Below, piece after piece: positions 49,824 to 61,810 of a stretch of 64,000 nucleotides of DNA. The stretch comes from Pithys albifrons albifrons (taxonomy: Eukaryota > Chordata > Aves > Passeriformes > Thamnophilidae). The DNA lies in assembly GCF_047495875.1 (NCBI RefSeq), contig NC_092497.1:77957249-78021248 (forward strand), written 5' to 3'. The notes beneath the pieces were generated by a model. The model had not been told where the DNA came from, made no database searches, and worked only from the letters and a program-made list of their open reading frames with translations. The first letter of the stretch is position 1; the number at the start of each line of letters is the position of its first letter. The position numbers and the translations under genes were made by a program.

Positions 49824-50024
49824 TTTATTCTTTTTATTCAGTTCAGTTTCTTTAGAGTGCGTTTCTTTTCAGTTTTTTTTTCCCTTTCCTTTGCTGGGCA
49901 AAGTTTGGGAGGGGGAAGGGGGGCCAGTCCAGGGTTGGCAACAGCTAGGCCAAACCTGCGACATTATAAAAAAAACTGAAAAGAAACGCACTCTAAAGAA
50001 ACTGAACTGAATAAAAAGAATAAA
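49824..50024. repeat. Perfect 57-bp inverted repeat
   Basis: Arms 49824-49880 and 49968-50024 are exact reverse complements over all 57 positions; the spacer is 49881-49967. The left arm begins tttattctttttattcag and the right arm ends ctgaataaaaagaataaa. Transcribed, it would form a long hairpin. Confidence 0.95.
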
Positions 50025-50419
50025 TTATATTTACTAACATTTACAAACCACACTGTATACACAATACGTAGGATCCCACCCCCCAGGGGAGAGGGGAAGG
50101 GAGAAAAGGGGATTGATTAGCTGGAAAATAGGGAAGACACCAACCCAACCCAAAGAAACCGAATGAATCAAAACAAACACAATTAAAAACCTCAAGTAAG
50201 GGGAACAAGAATGAAACAATCTCACCCAGGACAGGAGAAACACCAGGGACCGGAGGGACCAGACTCCAACCACCTCCCACCAGCTCCTCAGTCAAGGACC
50301 AGAAGAAGGAAAAAAAAAACAAACCACTCCCCCACTGCTACGTGGAAGACACGTGTGGAATACTTGTAACTTCCTTAGATACAATGGTTACTGGGGAAGC
50401 CATGGGTCAAACCATTACA
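49824..50419 (-). mobile_element. LTR with flipped 3' end (family H), fold-back
   Basis: Read on the minus strand, an LTR starts tgtaatggtttgacccatgg at 50419 and runs to 49968. Its expected 3' end (ending 'ccaaacctgcgaca') is present but inverted, at 49881-49963 on the plus strand. The two pieces share one 57-bp segment, present as perfect inverted copies at 49824-49880 and 49968-50024, with an 87-bp spacer that is the LTR's own terminus. Together the pieces would make an LTR of about 540 bp. No clean target duplication was found. ORFs at 50034-50273 and 50041-50322 are shadows. Confidence 0.75.
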
Positions 50420-50424
50420 TAAGT

Positions 50425-52309
50425 GGAGTCTGGTCATCCATGCAGAATAGAGCCCTGATCTCTGTGGCAAAATGTTTATTCAAGAACTGCAAAGAAATTT
50501 AAGATCCTGAAAAGAAATGGATGCTCTTAGTTTTTACTTATGATATGGAAATGGATCAAGCCATTGAAGTCTACGGTCAAGACAAATGGCAGTCTGAACC
50601 TTGTTTTAAACTCAAGGTAAAGAAGGGAAGCACAGAGACACCACAGTTGCCCTGGACTTGCTATACAGACTTTATTAGAATGGAAGAATAGACTATAAGA
50701 AAACCAGAAATTTACACATTTGACTTCAGGCATTAGGGGCTTTGAATACCACTTATTATACTCTTACTTTGTATTTTGATTAAATCTTCTGCTCCAAGGG
50801 GCACTCAGAATCATTCCACAATCATACAGGTTCTTTGTACAAAGAATTGTTTACATCTTCTTGTCTATTGCTGACTTTGGAATGACTTAATACAACTTTT
50901 GTGGCTAAACGCAGCTAAAATATAAGGCAATTATAAAGACATGATCAAAAGTATCTGTATTTTTCGTTTTCTAAAATTTGTTTTAAATCTTGATCAGAAA
51001 GTAATGCTTGAACGTATGTCTTTTTAATAAGAAAGTCCTGATTATGGAGTAGTCTCTTAGACAATATTGTATTTATTAGTCTCTGTTTGTTTGCTACATG
51101 GAAAGTTCATGAGATCTTAAATCATGTCTAGAAAGAAAAAAGCCAAGCAAACCTGAAAATTTATTATACAAATTAATATTATACTCAGTAATATCAAAAA
51201 GAATGATTTAAAAAATGAATTTAATAGTCTCTAAATAGTCAAATCTGACTATTACTATTCATAGTTTACAGTAATTAAGAAATCTTACATTCATTTTTTT
51301 GGATTAGTGTTTGTTTCTTTCCTCCTCAGTGTTTTTGGAATATGCAACAAATGCCAGCATGTTCTTAGGAGCCATTTTAAAAAAGTGTTCCCTGCACATG
51401 AGTACAAGATAACCAACGTGCCTTAGTTTGAGGGAAACCAAAATGTTTATGAAAGAGAAAAGAGATCAAAAAAACCCCCTAGCTTTGTGACATTTCTAAT
51501 TCTGCTTTGCAAAGTGTTGTTTGCATGGCAGGGCCACTGAACAGCATGAAGTGCTTTTGTCTCATTGTTCTGGTACACACTGTCTAGCAATTATAGAAAC
51601 CAGCGTACCATGGATTAGAAGCCATACATTAAAGTAAGCTAGACACTTCAATAGGGTGAAATGGTAAGGATCCAAGATTTTGGAGAGTTGAAGCCAAGAT
51701 TTTACAAGTTTGACAGGTCATGCCACTGAACAGAGAAAAGGCAGAAGTTGAACAGTGATGGAAACGTTTCAAGACCACCCTTAGGGATTAAGTCAAGAGA
51801 CCACTACCCAAATTTGAAGCCAAAGGGAAAACTCTGCCCAAGATTTCACCCAGTCATTAATATGGAAATTAGAAGATGTTAACTATGAACTTAAGACTAT
51901 AAATGGCTTATTTTACACAAACAAATAGTCAAGTTTTTGCCCAGTGTGAACTGGCTTGCCTCCAACATTGTCATAAATACCTTGCTGCTATTAGAATACA
52001 AAACTTTCTCTTAGCAGTTCTTTTTTATGATGTTTTTCACTATCAGTTTACCAAAACCAGAGGAGAGGATTCCTCCTCAATAACCACATCGCTCCTTATT
52101 AAATTTAAGAAAAAAAGGAACTTTAATTAGAAAATGGATACCAGAAGGATAACTGTTTTTAACTACTACATATATATCTATATTTATATCTAGATTTAGA
52201 TATAGCTATAAACAGACCAGAGCAAACTACCACCCAAGCACCAAAAAAAAAAAAACTACCCAAAACAAAATTGGTAGGTTCCTCCTGGTGTTAATATATT
52301 TATGGACAG
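50425..52309. other. AT-rich unique DNA, no gene seen
   Basis: No repeat or exon was confidently recognised. A pyrimidine tract then AG near 51315-51330 precedes a short open stretch that quickly stops. A TATC/TATA-rich stretch lies at 52165-52210. Confidence 0.45.
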
Positions 52310-52931
52310 TGTCAGTGTCACACCTCGGCTGGCTGCAAGGTGGATTCTCAGTCTTTTCCCAGCGAGGCAGAGACAAGGGGGTGAACAACTCACATGGTAC
52401 AGGATGGAGTCTTTTTCATGGGGGAAAAGCAGACTCTCATTCTCACTTCTTGTGCTTTGTTCAAAATAAGGAAAAGCTGGGAGTGGAGAAGTGGTGATAA
52501 TTCCCAGGAATCTCCTTGCAGTCCAAGTCAGCCCCTGGGAAGAAAAAGGTCTGCAGTGTGTCCTGAAGCAGCTGTGACTCTCTTCTCTTTCTGTCTCTGA
52601 AGCTCAGGGTGCCCAGAGATAAAGAGGGAAGGCAAGGAGCAGAGGCAGAAAAAAAGAGGTTTCACCAGCTTAGCAAACAGTGGCTCTTTTTCTGCAGCTG
52701 CCCAAAACTGAAAGTCAAGCCAGCACACAAGGAAAAAACCTCTCCCCCTCCCAGATGCTGGAGTTCTGTTTCTCACCTCCACCCCACCATTCAGTTGGAA
52801 TGTGAAAGTTATCAGCCATCTTTTGTCCTCAGTCCTGGCACTCCAATGCCCAAACCTTTGTGTTGGTAGAGTGAGAAAAATTCTCTGAGGGACTCCTCCC
52901 AACACCACCTTCCTTTGTTTGAACCTTAACA
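52310..52931 (-). mobile_element. Putative solo LTR, unassigned family
   Basis: On the minus strand the segment starts tgttaaggttcaaacaaagg and ends ggtgtgacactgaca, giving TG...CA ends about 620 bp apart. GC content is higher than in the flanks. ORFs are open on both strands (52528-52953 minus, 141 residues; 52609-52869 plus) without recognisable protein features, as is common in LTRs. No matching target duplication and no second copy in the window, so this is tentative. Confidence 0.45.
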
Positions 52932-53662
52932 CAATGCAAAAAATAAAGGACACAGAGAATATTGGAAGCTAAATTCTTTTACAATATTCTAATGCAATTT
53001 TGTTATAGGGATGTAAAAGGTCTTCCTACCACTGTTGGAAATCTTTTGTGTATCTTTTCCCTTCCTGTCCCCACCTCCCAAAAATTCCGACTATGGACTT
53101 TTGTAAAATTACTCTCTCTAAAGAGTAAAAAAACCTCTTTGAAAAAGAAAGGATTTACATTTTCAGAACTATGTTCTAAGGGTCTAAATGCCAGATGCAA
53201 AACCAGAGAAATGCAAATTTCAGCTTTCTATAAACTTACACAGGGGATAAGGTGATAAGCTATTCAGGAAAAGTGCAAAGGACATGCAACAAGTCATACA
53301 TTAAATTTGTGCACATTGAAATTACAGTATTTCAACATATTTAGCAGAAAAGATCTGACAAGTGAAATGACAGCAGGAAAATAAACTTCCAACTTAATCT
53401 GAGGTTTGATAACATCTTATTTGATATTTCTGAAAGTTGAGCAGCTAGCTAATTAAAGGTTCACTTTGATATTATTTCACACTCAGATCCATAAGTTCAA
53501 TCTATTCATGGTTTAAATTCCTGATGCCCAAATCCATAACTCAGGAAAATGATTATGTGGCCAGTACCTTCATTACAGATAGACTTAGCTGATGTAGGTC
53601 ATTTTGAGAGTAACTTTAAAAGTGGACAGTGTTTGTTAAATGCAATCTTTGTAGGAAAAAAA
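52932..53662. other. AT-rich unique DNA, no gene seen
   Basis: The ORFs at 52962-53255 and 53003-53200 mirror each other and have no domain. Confidence 0.5.
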
Positions 53663-54312
53663 ATCATAGAATTGTTAGGGTTGGAAGGGATGTTTGGAGA
53701 TCATCCAGTCCAACACACTATGCCAAGGCAGAGTGACTTAAAGCAAGTTACGCAGGAACAGATCTGAGTGAGTTTTGAATCCTTCCAGAAAGGGAGACTC
53801 CACATCTTCCTTGGGCAGCCTGTTCCAGTTCTCTGCCAGTTTCAATGTAAGGAAGCTCATTCTCATGTTGAGGTCGAACTTGTAGTGTCTAGTTTATGGC
53901 AACTGCTTTTCATCCTGTCACTGGGCACCACTGAAAAGAGGCTGGAAGCATCTTCTTGACATCCACCCTTCAGATATTGATATGCAATAATGAGATCCTT
54001 TCTCAGTCTTCTCTAGACTAAACAGGCCCAGCTCCTGCAATTTCTCATTATGAGAGAGAGGTTCCAGACCCCTTATTACCTTTGTGACCCTCTGATGGAC
54101 CCTCTCCAGTGTCCCCTTGTGTTTCTTGTACTGAGGAGCCCAGAACCAGACAGAGTACTACACATGTGGCTTCACTAGGGTTAAGTGGAGGGGAAGGATC
54201 ATCTCCCTCACCACACAGTGGAGACCCCAGGATACCACTGGCCCTGCTAGCTGCAAGGGCACATTGCTAGCTCATAGTCAATTTGTTATCCACCAGGACT
54301 CCCAGGTCCTTA
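53663..54312 (-). mobile_element. CR1 LINE, 3' part
   Basis: About 650 bp of CR1 in minus orientation. The 3' tail lies at the left ('atcatagaattgttagggtt', 'ggaagggatgtttggagatc'), followed by the end of ORF2 to 'caggactcccaggtcctt'. It ends at an A-rich run (54313-54327). Frames are broken. Confidence 0.92.
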
Positions 54313-55049
54313 AAAAGAAAAAAAAAAGTGTTGCATTTTTAAAGAACACACAGTGGTTGGAAGTATTTTGGAATCGAGATTTTTATGCATCAGATAACAG
54401 TGCCTTAACAGGAAAGTTAATTATAGTGTGTTCTGAAATCAGTAAGATAGCATGATCTACAAATAACACAGTGCAATAATTATTACAGAGCTGCAGAATC
54501 ACTTAGGTTAGAAAAGACCTCTGAGACCATCTATTCCAACCTATGACAGAACACCATCATGTCAGCTAGACTATGGCACTAAGTGCCATGTCTAGTCTTT
54601 TATTAAACATCTCCAGTGACCGTAACTCCACCACCTCCCTGGGCAGCCTATGCCTATATTTGGTCACCCATACTGTGAAGAAATTTTTTCTAATATCCAA
54701 CCACAACCTCCCCTGGCATACCTTGAGGCTATGTCCTGTTTATGGCTATGTCCTATTACTAATTGTCTGGGCGAAGAGATTGCGCTCCACATAACTACAA
54801 CCTCCTTTCAGGTAGTCATAGAGAATGGCAAGGTCTCCCCAGAGCCTCCTCTTCTCCAGTCTAGCAAATCCCATCTCCCTCAGGCACTCCTCATAAAACT
54901 CATGTTCTAGACCCTTCACCAACTTCACTGCCCTTCTCTGGCCACACTCCAGCATCTCAATGTCTTTCTTGTTGTGAGGGCCTCAGAACTGGACACAATA
55001 CTTGAGGTGTAGCCTCACTAAGTGCTGAGTACAGGGAGACAATTACTGC

Positions 55050-56120
55050 CATTTGAGAGCCACTGAAGGAGTTTATGGCTTAAACATTGTTAAAATCACT
55101 GAAATACTTTTGTCCACTGTAGCAAACTGGACAGAAGAAACTGCTCACCAAAATCCACCCCTCCCTGATCTACTAATCTGGACTGTGATGGGAATTTGAG
55201 ATAATTATCCTAGGAGAAGAATGAGTCCACAGATGTGAAAGACTGGAATGCTAATAGTTTAGATAATGAAGGTGCAAGCTGATGACCTGCAAAGTAACCA
55301 CCCAGGTGCCCACCCAACTCAGATTACAAGATGTTGAACTAGATAAGGAGAGAGGCAAATCCTGCAAGGTGCTTTGTTCTTACACAAGGAACTCAGCTGT
55401 GATGACTGGCCTCTGGGAAAGTATCCCCACAATTTGCACATAGCAGGCTATGCAAAGATACTCATCTCTGCTGATGGGATGTAATGGATTCACCTGTGCT
55501 CACATAAGAGGCAGCTGTAACATTTTAAAGATGTCAAGATTCCTGAAATGTCCCATCATCCAGTATTACATTATCCAATGTAGAACTCCCTACCCCATGG
55601 AAGGTACAGGGGGTGTTCCCACCTAGTTTAAACATAATAAAACACCACACTTGGATTTCATGAAACACTTGTTTTTCTTCCCTCACCACATGTGACTTTC
55701 CTTACCACCCTGAGCTTCACTGAGTCTTCCCTCTCCACATGGTCTTCCCTCTCCACCCCTGGACTTTGCTTACCAGTAGAATCTTTCATTAACCCCATGG
55801 GACTTCCTTCATCACCATCCTGGGCTGCCATCAGTGGATCCAGACTGCAACCATCACTTGGACAAGACTGGGACTCTCACCACTGAGAAGACCAAAAGAA
55901 GTGGATCGATGGGAACATCATCAGAAACCACAGTAATGTTTTTCTACTTAATCTATCTTTTGGTCACTCTCTTCCTCTCCCCCTTTCTCTCTTTGTCCTA
56001 TTTCTTTCTATCTCTCTCTTCCTCACATTTACTGTTAAATAAAAATCCATACTATTGATTGGGGCATGTGGTCTCATTTACACCTTAATGTGAGCAGAGG
56101 CAACTCTAATAATTTTTAAG
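55050..56120 (+). mobile_element. LTR-like insertion E inside CR1
   Basis: CR1 sequence stops after 'gggagacaattactgcc' and resumes at 'cctggtcctactgtctac' near 56123, so about 1.07 kb was inserted. It has aataaaacacc near 55628, a TC-rich tract (about 55965-56030) and taaataaaaatcc near 56038, consistent with an LTR or a non-autonomous retroelement in plus orientation. Exact ends and target duplication could not be fixed. ORFs at 55692-55886 and 55834-56058 lie inside and have no domain. Confidence 0.6.
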
Positions 56121-57121
56121 AACCTGGTCCTACTGTCTACACTATTGCTGTCACAAGCCAGGGTGCCATTTGCTTTCTTGGCCACCTGGATATGTTGCTG
56201 GCTCATGTTCAGCTGCTGTCAACCAGCACTCCCAGGTCCTTTTCCACTTGAGCCACTTTCCAGCTACTCTCCCCCAAGTCTGTAGTGCTGCCTGGGGTTG
56301 TTGTAAGCCAAGAGCATTATCCAGCACTTGGCCTTCTTGAATGTCATACATTTGGCCTCAGCCCATCAATGCAAACTGTCCAGATCCCTCTGTAGAGCCT
56401 ACTAAAAACAATCAATATTGTCATGCAACTTGGTATCAAAATGCCTGAGGGTGCACTCAGTCCCTTTCTTCAGATCACTGATAAAGATGTTAAACATGAC
56501 TGGCTCCAGTACTGAGGCCTAGGGAACACCACTGGTGAATGCCACCAATAGGATTTATGTCCATTCACCAGTACTCTCTGGGCCTCAGCCATCCAGCCAT
56601 TTTGAAGAACACAGTGAAGGAATACCCATCGAGACCATAAGCATCCAGATTTTCCTGGAGTGCGCACTGGGAAACAGCAGCAAAATCTTCACTAAAATTT
56701 AAATAATTGAAACCTACAGGGTTTCTCTCATCCAGTAGGTGGATCACCTTGTCATAGGGATCAGGTTGGTTAAGCAGGACCTGTCTTTCAGAACCCCATG
56801 CTGGCTGGGTCTGATTCCCTGATTATTATGAGCATGCCATGTGATGACATTCAACATTATCTGCTCCATGACTTTCCCTGGCACTGAAATCTGACTAGGC
56901 CTTTAGTTTCTCAGATCCTCCTTCCAACCCATCTTGTAGATTGATGACACATTTGCAAACCTCCAGTCACCTGGGACCTCTCCAGCTAATCAGATGTGTT
57001 GGCAAATGGTTATAAGTGTCTGATGTGGTTCAGGAATTGTATTCCCCAATTTATTGTTCTCATTGAAACAGTCCAAACCATTTGATGCTCACTCACTCCT
57101 TCAGGCTTTTCTCCATCTTTC

Positions 57122-57389
57122 TGTGGTGGGCTGGAGAACTGAAGGCACAAAACCTAAAAGAGCATGGGTTAAGACAAGAACAATTTACTAGAAATAGGAG
57201 TGAAATAAGACCACAAACAGTAACAGCAACAATATTAACCAGAGAGCATACAAGAAAGAGGTGAATACTTCGCACATGATTGCCCACCATGACAGTAGCC
57301 TACCACTCCTTCAACCATACTACACAACCCAGCCATGGCCCCTCCTGGCTACTGCAAAAATTAACCCTGTCCTGGTCAGAATCAGGATA
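57122..57389 (-). mobile_element. Family B LTR fragment inside CR1
   Basis: Read on the minus strand it starts 'gaccaggacagggttaattt' a few bases in and contains 'ttgttgctgttactg', matching the left half of the unit at 28387-29435. It ends ctccagcccaccaca. CR1 continues on both sides, so this is an insertion into CR1. It is about half the expected LTR length, so internal deletion is likely. The mirror ORFs 57082-57264 and 57093-57290 are not genes. Confidence 0.75.
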
Positions 57390-57672
57390 GTGACTTGGTG
57401 AACCCTTCTGCCAGCTCCCTCAGGACTCTTAAGTAGATCCCATCTGGCTCCATAGACTTATGAATGTCTAAGTTCTCTACAAGTTGACTACTGGTTTCCC
57501 CCTGTATTGTGGGGGTGTAATTTTGCATCCCATCCCTTCCAGCTCAGGCAGCTGGCTGCCCTGACAATGACCGGCCTTGCTATTAAACGCTGAGGCAAAG
57601 AAGGCATTAAGTACTCAGCCTTGTCCTCATCCTTTGACAGTATGTTTCTCCCCATATCCAATAAACATAAGA

Positions 57673-60600
57673 CTGTTTTGATACAGAATCACATTTAACA
57701 TTACTAACTGGTAGAAAACCTACCTAGATTACATACAAAGGAAGGCCTCTGATATTGTAAAGTTAAAAAATCCTTATTCTAGATAACTTGAAGTGTATAT
57801 GTTTATACTGGTTATGTATCCTTTCCTGTTTGATTGACTGAATTTTTTTGATTTAAACTGTGTGAAAGCCAGATGGAACCTAAGTGATAAAAATTGTGAT
57901 GTCTTCTAACTCAGCTTCTTCATAGCCATTAAAGATTCTGTTTATTGAAACTGCAATAGTATAAATTATTTTACACGTAGTAAGAGAGTGTCTAATATTT
58001 AGTACTTCATGTCAGATGAAAGACTTCCAGTAACAGAAATTTCTCTTCTGTATCTGATTTATTTTACCTCTGTTTCTAGCTTGTGTTGAACTTCAGTATT
58101 CAGGAGCTTTATGCCTGCAGTAGTTATGAAGCTTTCAGTATAAAAAGCAGGAGTGGAAAAACAAGTTAATAAAATCTGTATTTTCTCTAAAGCAAAACGC
58201 TTTTCTGTCTTGACTGAGATTTCAGCAATGAAAGTGTTTTTCAGGAGGATAATCTTTCTGTAATTGGATGGGAGTTTTCCTTCATTTTAAGATGGGTATT
58301 CATAAAGAAAACTCTTTTGATTAATCACACTAAATTTTCTCTTGACCTGGTAATAACTTATGTTGTTTTCTCATCTTTTGAAAAGATCTTTATGGTTTTA
58401 GATTAGGCATGAATTTATTTTTTAAGTCATACCTCATAACAACGAAAATAGCCTCAGTGAATGTTCCTTTTCTGTACCAATCACCCACAATATGAATTAT
58501 ATTGAAGGGTAGGATTTTCTTTATAACTACAAATTTTTGATTTTTGTGAGCAAAAAAATTGTAATGGGTGAGGAGGCTGTACTTTGGATTCACTCTTTTT
58601 TCCAGTGGTAGAAGGACAGGATGTTGCATCATTAATTAGGACTCTGAATTATTTTCCAAATATGTTTTCATTTTAAAAAGATAGGTTTAGTTAAACCTTC
58701 ATTTTTCTGCTTTTGAGTAGTCATAGTGATCAGGAGACTAGGAGCCTAAAGCTCTACTCAGCTGAAACCACAAACAAGACTGAGAGCAGTTCCACATCTC
58801 TGCTTAATATTTTAGGTAAATATGTTTCAAGCTTTACATATTATTTTTCATGCTTTGACTGATTCTGCAGTTCAGTAATAATAAGGGTTCTTGGTATTCA
58901 TTACAAATGAACAAGAGGCAAGATCTGTCTTTGTAAACCATCAGTCTTGTGCAAACCTTGTTTTAAAATAGGATTTCTTTTAATGATTTGGAAATGTGTA
59001 TTTATAAATCTATAAGGAAGTGGAAAGCCTTCTACTGCCTATACCATCATAATTTTTATCCATCTGACACTGTCTTCATGATCTTATCTTTTGTTTAGTC
59101 AGTTCTGAAGTCCTGTTAATTACCTGTGCACTCAAATTCAAATAGGAATCAAATTATTTTCTGTTTCATAAAAATTGTAACAACAACTTAGTAAACTGTA
59201 AGTTTGAAATGTTACTTTGACAAGTACTCCTTGGTATTCCCATATATCAAACTTTCTTGTCATCTTAAAGATCATTATGTATTACAGGTTATGCTGTTTT
59301 CCCATCATAATGAGAGATGCCTGTAGGCTGAGAGAAACATTTTGTTGTGATGAAAAGAGACAGGCTTACTATTACTAAGATACACAATTGTATGACAATG
59401 ATTTTGTTCATGATTTTAAACTTAAAATTTGAAACTACTATAGGCTCTTAAAGCAGTTCATAAAAATCTACTCAAAGAGTTGAGTAGCATAAACATGCTT
59501 GCACTTCAGAAAGAAAGAAACCCTAAATGCATCTCTCAACTCTGTACAAAGGATATGAGAAGATTAAATGAAGACTGTTGATGTTTAAATTTTGGCATAT
59601 ATCAAATTATACTTCATGCTTTTCTACTCTTCAGTCTTACAAATCATCCGACTAAGAAATGTTTTATTCTCAATGATCTTTCACTTGATAGAAGAGCCTA
59701 TATAGATGACTGTTGTTTAAGGAAATATAATTATCAAAAACCTGTGCTAGTTCATGCAACCACAGACAAGGAGCAGTCTTTCTATCTGCTGCCTAGTTAC
59801 ACGCCAGTGATTAATCTTTCATGATCTCAGGAATAAGGCAGAATAGGTACTGATAACATAAAAAAAGCTAGGAGTAGAGGAGTATTTGCACAGAAGATTC
59901 AGAGTGGATCTTTGACCAGGACCACCAACAACAGGGCATATAACATCACAAAACCTGTGAAGAATTAGTATTTTTATTCTCCTGTTGTCAGATATAAATC
60001 AGAAATTAGTGCCCAACAGGGTAACAGATTCGAATTTGGCCCAAGGCAGACAATCTCCAGTGGTAGGTATTTCCAAAGTCTCTTTTGAGTGTTATTATGA
60101 ATGACTTGGATACAGGTGCTCAGTGCACATTAAATAAGTTTGTTGACTTCCTTACCATGATATCAAGAAAGAAAATTTTTCTTTCTTCTAGGTTCATCTT
60201 GTTTTAGTACTGACAAACCTGAGAAGTTGGTGGGACATTTGAAAATGCCCTGGACTTACACTGCCATAGAAGCTAGGAATGTAAGCATTTTAATTAAGAA
60301 GCAAAAAGGGCTGTCATCTTTAGAGAGAGAAATACATTACAAAATACAGTAACTCAAAAGCAGTTGATCATTCTTTCTGAAATAAATTACAAACATCAGC
60401 ATATGGACTAAGAGCTTAGTGTTTATTACTAAACCACCTATCCATGTCTCTGTGGTAATTAGAATCCCTGTCAGTTCTGAAGGCCTGTATGTCAGGTTCA
60501 TAAATGACTTAAGACATATAATCTCATATTTTCTGTCTTGAAAACACAATTCTCTTTGTTAAATTCAATCTTAAAATGCAGGGAAGTCATGATTGTCCTC

Positions 60601-61375
60601 CGACACCATACTCAAAAACTTGTGAGACTGTGGAATCCATTTAAGAGTTTAGGGGGGAAGAGAAAAAATTGGGTTACTCTGAAGCTAAAAAGCTTTACCT
60701 CCCTCTCACAGTGGGCCAGTACATGGTCATAAGAATCATAATGTTAATTACTTCAGATAACAAAACCCACACTAAGCTTTAACAATGTCTATCCAAGTCC
60801 TCAAGGCCTAATTTATATTTAATCATAATTCTGGAGCTAAACAGAAGATACTGCTTCAGCTTTGGTAAAGAAGAGGAGAAAGGGCATGAGAATAATGACT
60901 GTACAGTGGAGTGTGAAGTAAGAGCCCCAGTGCAACTGGTTTTGTGAAAAATAAATACACATTTGCTGCTGTCCTGGCAGTACATGGTTGGTTAGCAGTC
61001 CAGGCTCTGTTACCAGCCAGTTCTTCAAGCCTGCCACTGGAGTAAAGCTGTCAACTGTGTTTGCAATAGCAGTGTGATCTGTAGATAAAGATGAAAATTG
61101 CAATTTACAGAACAACTGATCCTGAAAAATGACAGCTTTTCTTCACTTGGCAGAACTTAGGTAAAGGGAAGGAAGACCTGTTTCAGAAGCAGAGACAACA
61201 GTACTAGAAATAACAATCCCTTCCTCTTTCTTTTCTCTTTGTTTGATGCCTCAGAGGTTTTTTGGTTCTTGATTTTTTAACATTTACAGATTTTAGAAGT
61301 AGTTATAGTGAATGTAGATTTTAATGTACCAATAAAAGTAACCTCAGTAGTTCAATGTTTATACATACTAACCTC
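57673..61375. other. AT-rich unique DNA, no gene seen
   Basis: ORFs at 58390-58632, 60337-60549, 60538-60732, 60779-60985 and 60837-61115 lack recognisable domains. No repeat with clear ends and no RNA gene. Confidence 0.5.
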
Positions 61376-61379
61376 ATAG

Positions 61380-61810
61380 CCATATCAATCCCTCAAAATT
61401 TCGTTAGCTGACTAGTCTCCTTTTCAAGGCAGAAGTGCTGAAAACCATCTTAAGGCATGCACCAGCAGACATAAACATAAGAAGAGTGATCTCCAAGCCC
61501 AGAACACTGGACGGCCTCCAAGTACCCTGTGTGCTGTGAGGAAGGTGAAGATGATGACAGAGGGGTCTCAAAACTTCCCCAGACTCAATTCTGGATGGGT
61601 TGTGCCTGGGGTGTAATGGGGCAGAACCGAGGGATGGATGAATGAAGATTGGTCAGACATTATAAAAACCGAGAAACCAATGTTCAGGGTACACACATGG
61701 ATGTGTATTCCTGGTGGAGCCTGGGTGCTTGTTAAAGCTTCTGCTCCCTTATCTTATCTCCTACTAAAATTGGCTTGGAGTCTTTTTCTCCACAGTCTTT
61801 TCAGGCAACA
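61380..61810 (+). mobile_element. LTR, family G copy 2
   Basis: Plus-orientation LTR with a reversed CCAAT box (attggtc near 61648) and tataaaa at 61661-61667. After the promoter it carries 'cccttatcttatctcctact' and 'ttggcttggagtctttttc', and it ends tttcaggcaaca. It aligns with 12672-13087 on the minus strand along most of its length, including the upstream 'agctgactagtctcc' block. The 5' boundary near 61380 is approximate. The plus ORF at 61638-61850 is a shadow. Confidence 0.7.

Larger units (their letters stand above)
54490..57672 (-). pseudogene. Long CR1 LINE with broken ORF2, twice interrupted
   Basis: Minus-orientation CR1 covering the 3' tail (left, 54490) through the reverse transcriptase region to the linker before it (about 57672). 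CR1 polymerase motifs are still readable: 'YLNFSEDFAAVSQC' (56565-56747 frame), matching the CR1 'DFSKAFDTV' region, and a frame at 56470-56667 with 'AQRVLVNGHKSYW'. Several frameshifts and stops break the ORF, and the RT motif residue before F(S)K has decayed. Two LTR-type insertions split it, at about 55050-56120 and 57122-57389; outside them about 1.8 kb of CR1 remains. The enzyme would nick target DNA and reverse-transcribe CR1 RNA; this copy is dead. Confidence 0.9.

Noticed and set aside
51315..51415. Pyrimidine tract plus AG followed by a short open stretch, a possible terminal exon
   Set aside because: Each frame stops within about 30 codons, no gene is recognised, and no poly(A) signal follows at a sensible distance.
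52528..52953. 141-residue minus-strand ORF
   Set aside because: It lies in a putative LTR, has an open frame on the other strand too, has basic low-information composition and shows no domain.
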